Source of the DNA: Nemertoderma westbladi
Lineage: Eukaryota; Xenacoelomorpha; Nemertodermatida; Nemertodermatidae
Reading direction: 5' to 3'
Length of the DNA stretch: 55,680 nt
Assembly (NCBI GenBank): GCA_032718475.1
Contig: JAUCBJ010003409.1
Span: 1-55,680 of the forward strand
Part shown: positions 11,285 through 21,983 of the stretch, piece by piece
How positions within the stretch are numbered: the first letter of the stretch is position 1
Layout: the number at the start of each line of letters is the position of its first letter
The notes under the pieces: model-generated
Told to the model about the DNA's origin: nothing
Database searches by the model: none
Seen by the model: the letters and a program-made list of their open reading frames with translations, nothing else
Translations under genes and position numbers: made by a program

Positions 11285-11385
11285 TACTAACACGGGATCC
11301 CGAGATAGTAACTCGGGATCCCGAGATAGTAACTCGGGATCCCGAGATAGTAACTCGGGATCCCGAGATAATAAATCGGGATAAA
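11285..11385. repeat. Short 23-bp tandem repeat with CGGGATCCCG palindrome
   Basis: Four to five copies of CGGGATCCCGAGATAGTAAC with short spacing form a small array. Each has the 10-bp palindrome CGGGATCCCG. Single copies of the same palindrome or close variants occur again near 21110-21175. Confidence 0.85.
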
Positions 11386-13946
11386 TAATGCGGGACATTG
11401 TGATGTAATATTCGCAGCAGAATGACTACATATTATTGATTTGTTGGTAGTGTAGCTGTAAATTCTTTCTAGCGCTCTAATACATAAGCCTGTTTTAGGA
11501 TCAAAAGTAATATAAAAAAAACAGTAACTTTGTTGGCAATTACAGTTTATCGGAAGGAAACAGTGATTTATGGATGTAATAGGTTTTTGTCAAAGAATGT
11601 TAATTCGCGGGTGCTTAGTGTAGGAGACAGTGTGTCTAGATTGGAGATTCAGGATTTCCAAAGAGCCATTCGTAGTATAATGTAGGTTCACTCACTCCAT
11701 CCCTATGTCAAGACAGGGCAATTTCTAGACTGGACAGGAAGACATATTCTCGTAAAACTGCTCCATTTATGGTCATAAAATCAACAATTCTAGTTACACG
11801 CAGCCAAAATTTTTTTAACAAAGCCAATTACAGGCGTTAGTAAAAAATCAACAGCACTGCAAAGGTATTTAAAAGGAGGCGACGTGTAAATAAATTACAA
11901 AATGAGTGAAAAATATCAAATATAATTTTATGATTCCTGTTGCGGTCGAAATAATATTTTTTGAATACGCAAAAATGAATTGCGGGTCTAACACAAAACA
12001 TTTTTGGGAAATTAAGACGCCATAATTTTCATATGATTGAATATTTTATGAAAGGGGGAAGGAAACACGGTAACTGTACTGGACGAGTGTCCGCTATCGA
12101 ACACAGAATATTACTTAATATACCCAATCTTAGGAGTAGCCGATCGGAAAAGGAAGCCGGTTTCGATAAGGAGTTGCTAGTGTATTTGTTTTATATACAG
12201 GGCTTGGTGTTCCGCGGGAACGAAAAGTTCGTGGGCCATTACCACTCGCAAATCAACCATCTCGAGATAAAATGCGTCGATTATCAGTGATTGACACTCC
12301 AGACGGCATAAGAGAAGGGCTTCCTGCCCTTTTGTTACGCAGTTTTTGCCGCAAATAGAAATAAGTTATCAGAAACAGACTGGGAAAGTGTTGGAGCAAT
12401 TTGGGGAAATTAAGCTGCGTGCAGATACCTCAGAAATATTCGCAAAAAAACTCAACGTCATACACGTTGGTGTTGATATACAAATTCAACCACTTGAATC
12501 TTAATACTGCAGTTATGCGCGGCGTAATTATTTCCTGAAGACATGAACATCAACAAAATATAACGAGCTGATATTTCAACAAGAAAGAGAGTCCTGTATA
12601 ATTAAGTTAAAACAGGAATGGGAGACCAACAATCTTTTCGAACCAGTAAAAAAATCCATAACAAAAATCGACGTGAACTTCCGAGGATATGACATGTAGG
12701 ATTGTACGTCCTTCACTCATGAGAATTAATGAGCAACCTACAGAAACGGAAGAATATTATTTACGTAAATTTGTATAAAGGCCACTAATAATGATTATCA
12801 TTTGCTCAAGAGAATAAATCCTCATTCTTTGCCTTTTAAGATTTCCGATGATTTAAATGTTCAACCATTGAGAATAGTTGGTTTCTTTATACGCCTGGCA
12901 CATATTATATAAGAGATTCTGTGTCATCCATCATCTGATTCTCCGTTTGGCAGCATCAATTTGCCCTCGAAACAAACTCCAGTGGATTAAGCCCCCATCA
13001 TCGTTTGCTTAGTGGAACAAGGCTTATTATTATACCCCGGCGGCTTCTCTCCATGTATAGAGGCACACAGGTACGGGACCATCTCAACCCAGGCCTGGCA
13101 TCGTCGCAGCACCGTAGCCCAGAGCCGTGTGCGTAACGCCGGCTATACTAGGCCGCAGAGCTATAGATGCAAAGCCCGTCTATGATTTATAGGGGCTTTG
13201 GGACACCAGAGGGTTAATGATGTCCAGCTGGTCCATTCTGCCCATAACTATATCTATACTGAACATATTTAGGATGGAATACCTCCTTCGTGTTTCATTG
13301 TTTTAAGACAAAAATAATACCTTGATATGATCTACTGCCACTCACAAGGCTACTTTAAACGATTTCATGTCAAAGAGCGATTTCTAACCAAAACAATAAA
13401 CGATGTTGTTAATAATTGAGGGAAAGGTGTATGATAATAAAGTTAAAACCACGGCTCTTTCGACACTTTGACAGACCTTTGACTCTTTCGAGTTTTGACC
13501 CTTGGACCAGTAACGCTCTAAACAAATAGTTACATTCAAAGCCAAAGAGTTCCTATCATCGAAATCCAATCAAACGCCGTGGTATTTCAAGGCCATCCAA
13601 TTTCATATGTTCCATTTATCAGACGTGGTTTTCGAAATTCAGACATTGAAATAATCCCAACGATCAATCAAAAATCAAAATGAAAATAAAATATTATTGA
13701 TTCATCTATAATAGAAGTCTGAGCGCATTGGTGATAAAGTTGCGAATAAATACCTAATTACCTAAACTCTACAAATCATTGATATATTTTCACCTTCCTC
13801 ACATCATAATTTACATTAAGTTATAAAATACACGCCTCCAACAGGGAAGGCATTGCCGGACACAGTAGCGCCTTTGGAAGATGGAGAAAGCCATAATAAA
13901 ATACGTGATTGACAGCGCCGGCAATAAGCCAGAATGCTAAATTTGG
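11386..13946. other. Gap between TTBK end and MEIS-proximal minisatellite; no gene supported
   Basis: I looked for MEIS N-terminal exons here on the minus strand and saw none. A plus-strand frame at 12033-12290 (85 residues, ending ...KCVDYQ) has no recognised domain. The minus frame 13384-13569 is likewise unsupported. I found no AATAAA signal for the TTBK gene close to its stop codon. Confidence 0.45.
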
Positions 13947-14103
13947 TTATTCCCATTGAAGGGTGACAAAAAGACACGGGGGTCCATGAGGTAATAAAAC
14001 TCGTCGGTTGTGGACATCCAACTCTAGTCGGACGACGAGAAGGCTCTCCCTCTCCCAGGTCAGTGGGCCGTGTCCGGGGTGACTCATATTAATCAGCACA
14101 GAG
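13947..14103 (-). CDS. Probable terminal exon of the TTBK gene
   Basis: A TTTCATTATTAG acceptor is followed by one base and then 51 codons ending in TAA. The peptide includes MSHPGHGPLTWERESLLVVR and ends in PCLFVTLQWE. The single leading base exactly completes the split codon (AG|C, Ser) left by the exon at 20757-20933, and the frame has coding-like base composition. I do not recognise the peptide as a known TTBK domain; assignment rests on strand, phase and position. The foldback transposon at 14429-19834 would lie in the intron just upstream. It could alternatively belong to another minus-strand gene. Confidence 0.5.
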
Positions 14104-14593
14104 CTAATAATGAAATACAATTGGTTACATGTTTGCGTATTGTCCGATGAATAATCTAGGTGTTGGTGGAAAGGGGAGGGGACAACGGATGCACACAATA
14201 AATATGTTGTAACTACTGTATGTACATCACGGTGAGTAAAGTGGTACTTTATAGGTTTATATCTAGATGATTTAATTAATTCCTCGACGATTTTGGGGGT
14301 GTACCAGGTGTCATGTGGCGTAATCATTACACAATACACGATGAAAGGTAAGACATTTTCGATTAAACTTTTCGATTCGACAGTATAAAATAGTAAGAAT
14401 GGAGTTATTATATAAAACGCCCATGTGGTGGGGTAGGTGTAAAACGCGGATCCGGATCCGGATCCGGATTCAGGATCCGGATACGGATCAGGACCCGGAT
14501 TTGCGAGTGTAAAAGGCGGATCCGGATTTACATACAATCCGTAACTGAGTGTAATATGCGGATTCTGAAATACGCAATCCGTATTGCAGTGTA

Positions 14594-15775
14594 AAACGCG
14601 GATTCATATATTTTGTGAATCCGGAATGGAGTGTAAAACACGGATTTTAGTTAATTATCAAGTTTTGTTGGATCCGGAATGGAGTGTAAAACACGGATTT
14701 TCGTTAATTACCAAATTTTGTTGGATCCGGAATGGAGTGTAAAACGCGGATTTTCGTTAATTACCAAGTTTTAATGGATCCGGAATGGAGTGTAAAACAC
14801 GGATTTTCGTTAATTATCAAGTTTTGTTGGATCCGGAATGGAGTGTAAAACACGGATTTTCGTTAATTACCAAATTTTGTTGGATCCGGAATGGAGTGTA
14901 AAACGCGGATTTTCGTTAATTACCAAGTTTTAATGGATCCGGAATGGAGTGTAAAACACGGATTTTCGTTAATTACCAAGTTTTGTTGGATCCGGAATGG
15001 AGTGTAAAATACGGATTTTCGTTAATTACCAAGTTTTAATGGATCCGGGAAGGGGTGTAAAACGCGGATTTTTGTTAATTACCAAGTTTTGTTGGATCCG
15101 GAATGGAGTGTAAAATACGGATTTTCGTTAATTACCAAGTTTTGTTGGATCCGGAATGGAGTGTAAAACACGGATTTACGTTAATTACCAAGTTTTAATG
15201 GATCCGGGAAGGGGTGTAAAACGCGGATTTTCGTTAATTACCAAGTTTTGTTGGATCCGGAATGGAGTGTAAAATACGGATTTACGTTAATTACCAAGTT
15301 TTAATGGATCCGGAATGGAGTGTAAAACACGGATTTTCGTTAATTACCAAGTTTTGTTGGATCCGGAATGGAGTGTAAAATACGGATTTTCGTTAATTAC
15401 CAAGTTTTGTTGGATCCGAAATGGAGTGTAAAACACGGATTTACGTTAATTACCAAGTTTTATTGGATCCGGAATGGAGTGTAAAACACGGATTTATGTT
15501 AATTACCAAGTTTTATTGGATCCGGAATGGAGTGTAAAACACGGATCTTCGTTAATTACCAAGTTTTGTTGGATCCGGAATGGAGTGTAAAACACGGATT
15601 TACGTTAATTACCAAGTTTTAATGGATCCGGGAAGGGGTGTAAAACGCGGATTAAATTTATTTACCAAGTGTTACTAGATCCGGGAAGGGGTGTAAAACG
15701 CGGATTGATTCAGGTTAATTACAAAGTGTTACTGGATCCGGGAAGGGGTGTAAAATGCGGATTTACGTTAATTAC
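14594..15775. repeat. Left arm, 53-bp tandem array
   Basis: About 22 copies of a 53-bp unit contain GTTAATTACCAAGTTTTGTT, GGATCCGGAATGGAGTGTAA and AACACGGATTTTC. Subtypes differ at GGGAAGGGGTG versus GGAATGGAGTG. Degenerate outer copies extend to the element end at 14429. The array is the reverse complement of that at 17628-19700. Just inside it, 15782-15860 has tandem ATTAATGAGGGACACA copies. Confidence 0.95.
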
Positions 15776-16189
15776 TGAGTTTGTTAATGAGGGACACAAC
15801 TATTAATGAGGGACACACATTAATGAGGGACACAAACATTAATGGGGGACACCTTAATAGTTAATAGACACCTTAATAATTTGTCTATGTCTAGGGGCCA
15901 CACATAAGCTTAATCCGGCTCCGGCTCTTAATAGGGGTCAATGCTTCCCAATGAATTATTAATAAGGGCGATGGTGATGCTTGGCCGTCAGACATTATTA
16001 GATATTGATTAGCTGAAAAACTATACTACCGTGGGAACGTGACCTCTCTGGTAGAGCGGCTCTGTAGACAATTGTATGGTAGGATTACTGTCCTGTTCCC
16101 TGATTGGCTTATCCATCCCAACCTCCCTTACAAACAAGAATCACTGTTCTGCCTAGCTGGCGGTAGTTTGTACTGCATCATAGCGGGCA

Positions 16190-16395
16190 TCACGTCATTA
16201 GTTCTAAAGGACTTTAGTTCTAATGGACTTTAGTTCTAAACCGGAAACGTCATTAGTTCTAATCGGGGATGTCATTAGTTCTAAAGGACTTTAGTTCTAA
16301 ATTCAAAAGTACTTAAATTCTAATTGAAGCGTCAGTTGTTCTAAACGCATGCGTCAGTAGTTCTAATAGGGGTGTCAGTTGTTCTAAAGACCAGT
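16190..16395. repeat. Subterminal TTAGTTCTAA motif cluster, left
   Basis: About ten copies of TTAGTTCTAA or TTGTTCTAA are spaced roughly 15-30 bp apart, often preceded by GTCA. The cluster is mirrored in inverse orientation at 17040-17265. Symmetric subterminal clusters are typical of transposase-binding sites; that role is inference. Confidence 0.75.
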
Positions 16396-16530
16396 AGAGG
16401 GGGGAATTTAAAATCAAAGCAGTACAGTAAAATACCGGTACTGCATTGTCTTTGATTGTGCTCTTAATCTGCACTGCACTTTCTGACTCTTGAGTTGGCC
16501 TAACTTCTAAACTTTGTTTTGTAGTGCAGT

Positions 16531-16998
16531 ATGGCGGGTGCAGTACCAGCAGACTACGGTTCCTTTTCAGACTACACGCGCAGAACAAAAACTGGGAAAA
16601 ATCCACTTATCTGTTATCCTATCGAAAACGGCAAGGTTCTAGAGTTTATGTTTCGAGCTAAAAGTGAGAATGCGATTTACTATAAATGCAAGCTGTGCAA
16701 GGAGGCGAGAGATGTGGACAACACATTGCCTCCACCACCGAGCCTTGTTGTTAAAGGTGAACGAATTGTCACTGATCCGGTCAATCCCAATCGTCCACAT
16801 TACTGTTTAGGTATTGATAAGGAAATTGCTGTCGCTAAAGAAATCGACAGGAAAACGAGGCAAGTTATACAGACAACTGGAAAACGGCCTCGTACTGCGT
16901 ATAACGATTCCTTAGCTGAAATTCAAGTTGCTTATGGTGGTCTACCGGAATTCCAGCGACAAGCAATTGAAGATAAGCTGCCTGCATTCTCATCATAG
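16531..16998 (+). CDS. Foldback-element protein with Cys/His zinc-binding signature
   Basis: The 155-residue frame starts MAGAVPADYGSFSDYTRRTK and ends in PAFSS. Residues about 50-57 hold Y-x-C-K-L-C-K and residues about 88-90 hold H-Y-C, giving a C-x2-C ... H-x-C arrangement. This resembles zinc-binding DNA-binding modules such as FLYWCH or related MULE-associated fingers. I cannot place it more precisely. It lies centrally between the two inverted motif clusters, which fits a DNA-binding protein encoded by the element. There is no catalytic DDE core. The single-exon frame appears intact, with coding-like composition distinct from the surrounding repeats. Confidence 0.6.
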   Translation: MAGAVPADYGSFSDYTRRTKTGKNPLICYPIENGKVLEFMFRAKSENAIYYKCKLCKEARDVDNTLPPPPSLVVKGERIVTDPVNPNRPHYCLGIDKEIAVAKEIDRKTRQVIQTTGKRPRTAYNDSLAEIQVAYGGLPEFQRQAIEDKLPAFSS

Positions 16999-17039
16999 TA
17001 TACAAAATTATTTATTACCTTTATTCACATTCAGTTTAA

Positions 17040-17265
17040 TTTTAGAACTAATGACATCCCTGATTAGAACTATTGACACCCCTGTTTAGAACAACTGACG
17101 CAACCACTTTAGAACAACTGACACATGATTTAGAACTAAGTGACTATTCAATTAGAACTACTGGCGTTTGCAATTAGAACTAATGACACCCCCGATTAGA
17201 ACTACTGACGTAACCTGTTTAGAACAAAAGTCCATTAGAACTAACGACACCCAATCATCATAGCG
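17040..17265. repeat. Subterminal TTAGAACTAA motif cluster, right
   Basis: Copies of TTAGAACTAATGACA and TTAGAACAACTGAC are the inverted counterpart of the cluster at 16190-16395, lying just downstream of the zinc-binding frame. Confidence 0.75.
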
Positions 17266-17357
17266 TACTCTATTTAAGGCCTTGCAAGCGTGCTGCCTTC
17301 CTAATTTATGGAGGCTGAACTGTTCAGTATAATTTCTTATTTAATTTCTTATTAAAC

Positions 17358-17540
17358 ATGGATGACAGTGATGACTTTGTAAAGATTCCATTTACGGGAT
17401 TCGTTATTCCGAGTCCAACCAATGATACAGCCATTGTTGAGCCGCTTGAACTCACTACGCAAACATCGTGCACCCCGAGTCCGGAGAAGAAAAAAACCAA
17501 GAAAGTCAGCAAGCCAAGAAAAGTTACTAAAGAACAATAA
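17358..17540 (+). CDS. Small acidic/basic protein in foldback element
   Basis: The frame has 60 residues. It starts MDDSDDFVKIPFTGFVIPSP, has a Thr/Ser/Pro-rich middle and ends in a Lys-rich tail (EKKKTKKVSKPRKVTKEQ) that could be a nuclear localisation signal. It follows the zinc-binding frame on the same strand by about 360 bp. The charge asymmetry looks non-random, but no family is recognised. It may be a fragment or a second exon of the element's gene. Confidence 0.35.
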   Translation: MDDSDDFVKIPFTGFVIPSPTNDTAIVEPLELTTQTSCTPSPEKKKTKKVSKPRKVTKEQ

Positions 17541-17627
17541 ACATTGTACTAATTAATAATTGTAACTAGATGAGGGTCTGGGTCTTTATTGCATATGCGT
17601 TTTACAAATTGTTCATTAAAACTTACT

Positions 17628-19700
17628 AATTAACGTAAATCCGTGTTTTACACTCCATTCCAGGATCCAATAAAACTTGGTAATTAACGTAAATCCGTGT
17701 TTTACACTCCATTCCGGATCCAATAAAACTTGGTAATTAACGTAAATCCGTGTTTTACACTCCATTCCGGATCCAATAAAACTTGGTAATTAACGTAAAT
17801 CCGTGTTTTACACTCCATTCCGGATCCAATAAAACTTGGTAATTAACGTAAATCCGTGTTTTACACTCCATTCCGGATCCAATAAAACTTGGTAATTAAC
17901 GTAAATCCGTGTTTTACACTCCATTCCGGATCCAATAAAACTTGATAATTAACGTAAATCCGTGTTTTACACTCCATTCCGGATCCAATAAAACTTGGTA
18001 ATTAACGTAAATCCGTGTTTTACACTCCATTCCGGATCCAATAAAACTTGGTAATTAACGTAAATCCGTGTTTTACACTCCATTCCGGATCCAATAAAAC
18101 TTGGTAATTAACGTAAATCCGTGTTTTACACTCCATTCCGGATCCAATAAAACTTGGTAATTAACGTAAATCCGCGTTTTACACTCCATTCCGGATCCAA
18201 TAAAACTTGGTAATTAACGTAAATCCGTGTTTTACACTCCATTCCGGATCCAATAAAACTTGATAATTAACGTAAATCCGTGTTTTACACTCCATTCCGG
18301 ATCCAATAAAACTTAGTAATTAACGTAAATCCGCGTTTTACACTCCCTTCCCGGATCCAATAAAACTTGGTAATTAACTAGAATCCGCGTTTTACACCCC
18401 TTCCCGGATCCAATAAAACATGGTAATTAACTTGAATCCGCGTTTTACACTCCATTCCGGATCCAATAAAACTTGGTAATTAACGTAAATCCGTGTTTTA
18501 CACTCCATTCCGGATCCAATAAAACTTAGTAATTAACGTAAATCCGTGTTTTACACTCCATTCCGGATCCAACAAAACTTGGTAATTAACGTAAATCCGT
18601 GTTTTACACTCCATTCCGGATCCAATAAAACTTGGTAATTAACGTAAATCCGTGTTTTACACTCCATTCCGGATCCAATAAAACTTAGTAATTAACGTAA
18701 ATCCGTGTTTTACACTCCATTCCGGATCCAATAAAACTTGGTAATTAACGTAAATCCGTGTTTTACACTCCATTCCGGATCCAATAAAACTTGGTAATTA
18801 ACGTAAATCCGTGTTTTACACTCCATTCCGGATCCAATAAAACTTGAGTAATTAACGTAAATCCGTGTTTTACACTCCATTCCGGATCCAATAAAACTTA
18901 GTAATTAACGTAAATCCGTGTTTTACACTCCATTCCGGATCCAATAAAACTTGGTAATTAACGTAAATCCGTGTTTTACACTCCATTCCGGATCCAATAA
19001 AACTTGGTAATTAACGTAAATCCGTGTTTTACACTCCATTCCGGATCCAATAAAACTTGATAATTAACGTAAATCCGTGTTTTACACTCCATTCCGGATC
19101 CAATAAAACTTAGTAATTAACGTAAATCCGCGTTTTACACCCCTTCCCGGATCCAATAAAACTTGGTAATTAACTAGAATCCGCGTTTTACACCCCTTCC
19201 CGGATCCAATAAAACATGGTAATTAACTTGAATCCGCGTTTTACACTCCATTCCGGATCCAATAAAACTTGATAATTAACGTAAATCCGTGTTTTACACT
19301 CCATTCCGGATCCAATAAAACTTGATAATTAACGTAAATCCGTGTTTTACACTCCATTCCGGATCCAATAAAACTTAGTAATTAACGTAAATCCGCGTTT
19401 TACACCCCTTCCCGGATCCAATAAAACTTGGTAATTAACTAGAATCCGCGTTTTACACCCCTTCCCGGATCCAATAAAACATGGTAATTAACTTGAATCC
19501 GCGTTTTACACCCCTTCCCGGATTTAATAAAACTTTGTAATAAACCTGAATCCGTATTTTACACCCAATCCCGGATTCAGTAGAAAAATGAATCCGCGTT
19601 TTACACTCCGTTCAGGATTTAGCCTAAAACATGAATCCGCGCTTTACACTCCGTTCCGGATCTGAAAAAAAGGCCAATCCGCATTTTACACTCGGTTACG
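17628..19700. repeat. Right arm, 53-bp tandem array (inverted)
   Basis: About 36 copies of the 53-bp unit (AAACTTGGTAATTAACGTAA, ATCCGTGTTTTACACTCC, ATTCCGGATCCAATA) lie in inverse orientation to the left arm. Runs of near-identical copies, and a recurring three-unit block with TTAACTAGAATCC and ACATGG variants (near 18345-18440, 19130-19230 and 19390-19510), show recent unequal exchange. The right arm is longer than the left by about 14 units. Confidence 0.95.
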
Positions 19701-19834
19701 GATTCGGTAAATTTAGCAGTGCGCGGATCCGCAGATTACACCCTAAAAATGTAAATTCAGTCGACTTCCATAGGGACAATGTTAAATGATAGAATCCGGA
19801 TCCTGATCCGGATCCGCGTTTTACTCTGACCCCA

Positions 19835-20756
19835 TAAAATATTATGTTCATCATGCTATTTTTTTTTATAAATTTCACTAACTTATTTAGAAAAACAAAA
19901 CCCTGATTACTCTTATTTCTTACAGGGAGTAATGGTAGGAATGGGGCAGAAGGACACAGTTACGTTGGGGTCATGTTCATTTTCATCACATTTTTCACGC
20001 AAATTTTATATTTTCGTTTTCTACTTCTGATAATTGGCAATTTTGTAAAAAAAAATCAAAATTTTTTATAAACTGAAAATACCTACGTTTTTTTTTGAAC
20101 ATTTTCATTCAAAAAATGGGGAAATATTATAAATTTAACTAATTCTAAGGAATTCTTGAAGCTTATGATATTACCTTTCATATAAATCAATAAATTGCAA
20201 AAAACGGTTAAGAAATGGCGGAGGAGTAATATTTTTCGTGCGAAAAAATGTCATTCAGAGATAAACGCCTACAAATTTCAAACCTTCCCGCGCAAAACTA
20301 TCAGTTGGTTTGGTTTGTTGGTCTGGTTGGTTAATAGTGTTTGACAGGAAGGAAACACACCAACGAGCTAAAATTATATTTATGGGGGTTTTCGGGTTCG
20401 CTGATTTCATTTCCGATGTCAGTTAAAATATTTGGTGGAATCTAGTCTTTCATTTTGACAGACTGATTGCAATACAGATATTCCACGATAACAAATTTTC
20501 TGAAAGTTTTAGCGAGGTGGGTGGGGGGGGGGGGGGGGGGGGGGGGTCACACCCCTCTCCCGTAAAAAAAAAGCTTTAACTTTATCCACAAACTATCCAT
20601 GACTTTATTATCTGATTTCATTTCTTTTTCAGGAACTATTTATGAACAAATTTATGGTAATGCTTTGCAATGTTTCTGGTGTCTGTGAGAGTATTTTTCA
20701 AATTAGCAAACTAATAATCAATCCAGAAAACATTATCTAGAAAGAAATGAACTAAC
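19835..20756 (-). other. TTBK intron remainder with G tract
   Basis: AT-rich sequence containing an uninterrupted run of about 24 G at 20523-20546. No gene seen. A CTCACAG acceptor near 20682 leads to an early stop and was not accepted as an exon. Confidence 0.5.
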
Positions 20757-20933
20757 CTCTCGGGGGGCGGGGGTTTCTCGTAGGTTTGGGGTATCTGATT
20801 AACGTTATCGCAGGCCCAATCAGCACCCCACCGCCGTCCGTCTAGAATGGCCTCATCCGATGCACCTCCAACCGGTACAGAAGCCCGGGGCTGCTGGATC
20901 AATTCGCCGCTTTCAGTTGGCGCTACGGGCATT
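20757..20933 (-). CDS. TTBK C-terminal tail exon
   Basis: This 177-nt exon lies between a CCGTTTCAG acceptor and an AG|GTTAGT donor. It has one leading base, 58 codons and two trailing bases. The peptide starts MPVAPTESGELIQQPRASVP and includes GRRWGADWACDN and YEKPPPPER. The leading base completes the Gly codon (GG|A) left by the exon ending at 26161, and the two trailing bases fit the exon at 14103. I do not recognise a domain; a Pro-rich, low-complexity tail after the kinase domain is usual for TTBKs. Splice sites, strand and phase support it. Confidence 0.65.
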
Positions 20934-21314
20934 CTGAAACGGTAGACGTTAGGTATTATTACATAAATAAATAAACTAGAAATACTAGTTAATATTCCCT
21001 CTGAGGAAAGACGTGGTACCATACCAAGCAACCCACAAATCGCAATATCAACCTACCGACATACGAACACAAATAGTAAAAACCTACTGGAGCTCTAAGG
21101 TGTTTAAATGGGATCCCGGAAAAAAATGCAATCCCGATCACGATCACGACGTTTTTGGAACGGGATCCCGAAGTATAAATAGTGAAGTAAATGTATTGAA
21201 TATCTGATAAATATTAGTTGCAGCAGAACGGAATTGTTTTGATTATATCGAATTTTTATGTTAGTAGACCATCCAGAAATCAAATTAACTTTAAGTAATT
21301 TAATCCAAAATTGC
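20934..21314 (-). other. TTBK intron segment
   Basis: No exon seen. It holds isolated GGGATCCCG-type palindromes near 21110-21175, possibly seeds of, or relatives to, the adjacent hexamer array. Confidence 0.5.
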
Positions 21315-21775
21315 AATCCCGATCCCGATCCCGAACCCGAACCCGATCCCGAACCCGAACCCGAACCCGATCCCGAACCCGAACCCGATCCCGAACCCGA
21401 ACCCGAACCCGATCCCGAACCCGATCCCGAACCCGAACCCGAACCCGATCCCGAACCCGAACCCGAACCCGATCCCGAACCCGAACCCGAACCCGATCCC
21501 GAACCCGAACCCGATCCCGATCCCGAACCCGAACCCGATCCCGAACCCGAACCCGATCCCGAACCCGAACCCGATCCCGAACCCGAACCCGAACCCGATC
21601 CCGAACCCGAACCCGAACCCGATCCCGAACCCGAACCCGATCCCGAACCCGAACCCGATCCCGAACCCGAACCCGAACCCGATCCCGAACCCGAACCCGA
21701 TCCCGAACCCGAACCCGATCCCGAACCCGAACCCGATCCCGAACCCGAACCCGATCCCGATCCCGAACCCGAACC
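21315..21775. repeat. GATCCC/GAACCC hexamer array
   Basis: About 76 hexamers of two types, GATCCC and GAACCC, are arranged mostly as one GATCCC followed by two or three GAACCC. The array has no stop in several frames on both strands, giving spurious frames of 168-224 residues (Asp-Pro-Glu-Pro, Arg-Ser/Arg-Thr, Gly-Ser, Val-Arg-Asp-Arg). There is no sign of a real gene. Confidence 0.95.
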
Positions 21776-21983
21776 CACAAATTCAAGACCATTTATATAG
21801 AAAGGTGGCCAAAATAATTAAATAAGAATTAAGCAATAATTTTGAGCATTTAAGCAGATTTAAGCAACCAATTTGTATTGTTTTCGATTAAATCTGATTC
21901 GTCCCAGAGCATAAGTAAGTATAGTTTAGGTATGTGGCTATTTTTGTAGTTTCAATAAAATGCGAATATATATATAATCTGTT

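Larger units (their letters stand above)
14429..19834. mobile_element. Foldback-like DNA transposon with minisatellite inverted arms
   Basis: Both ends begin, read inward, with TGGGGT, five variable bases, then TAAAACGCGGATCCGGATC. Behind each end lies a tandem array of the same 53-bp unit in opposite orientations (14594-15775 and 17628-19700). Inside these are two inverted clusters of TTAGTTCTAA-type motifs, and in the centre two small plus-strand frames. This nested symmetry is typical of foldback elements and of MULE-related groups whose terminal repeats contain minisatellites (as I recall, Rehavkus-type). I found no target-site duplication: the 9 bp outside the ends, CCCATGTGG and TAAAATATT, do not match. 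No complete transposase is visible, so the element is probably non-autonomous. It sits in the last TTBK intron. Confidence 0.8.

Noticed and set aside
12033-12290. 85-residue plus-strand frame
   Set aside because: No recognisable domain, and no splice or promoter context; length is possible by chance.
13950-14537. Full 196-residue minus-strand frame
   Set aside because: Its first part runs through the foldback terminus and AT-rich sequence; only the portion after the acceptor at 14104 is kept as an exon.
21104-21817. Gly-Ser, Arg-Thr and Asp-Pro-Glu-Pro frames
   Set aside because: By-products of the GATCCC/GAACCC hexamers, open in four or more frames simultaneously.
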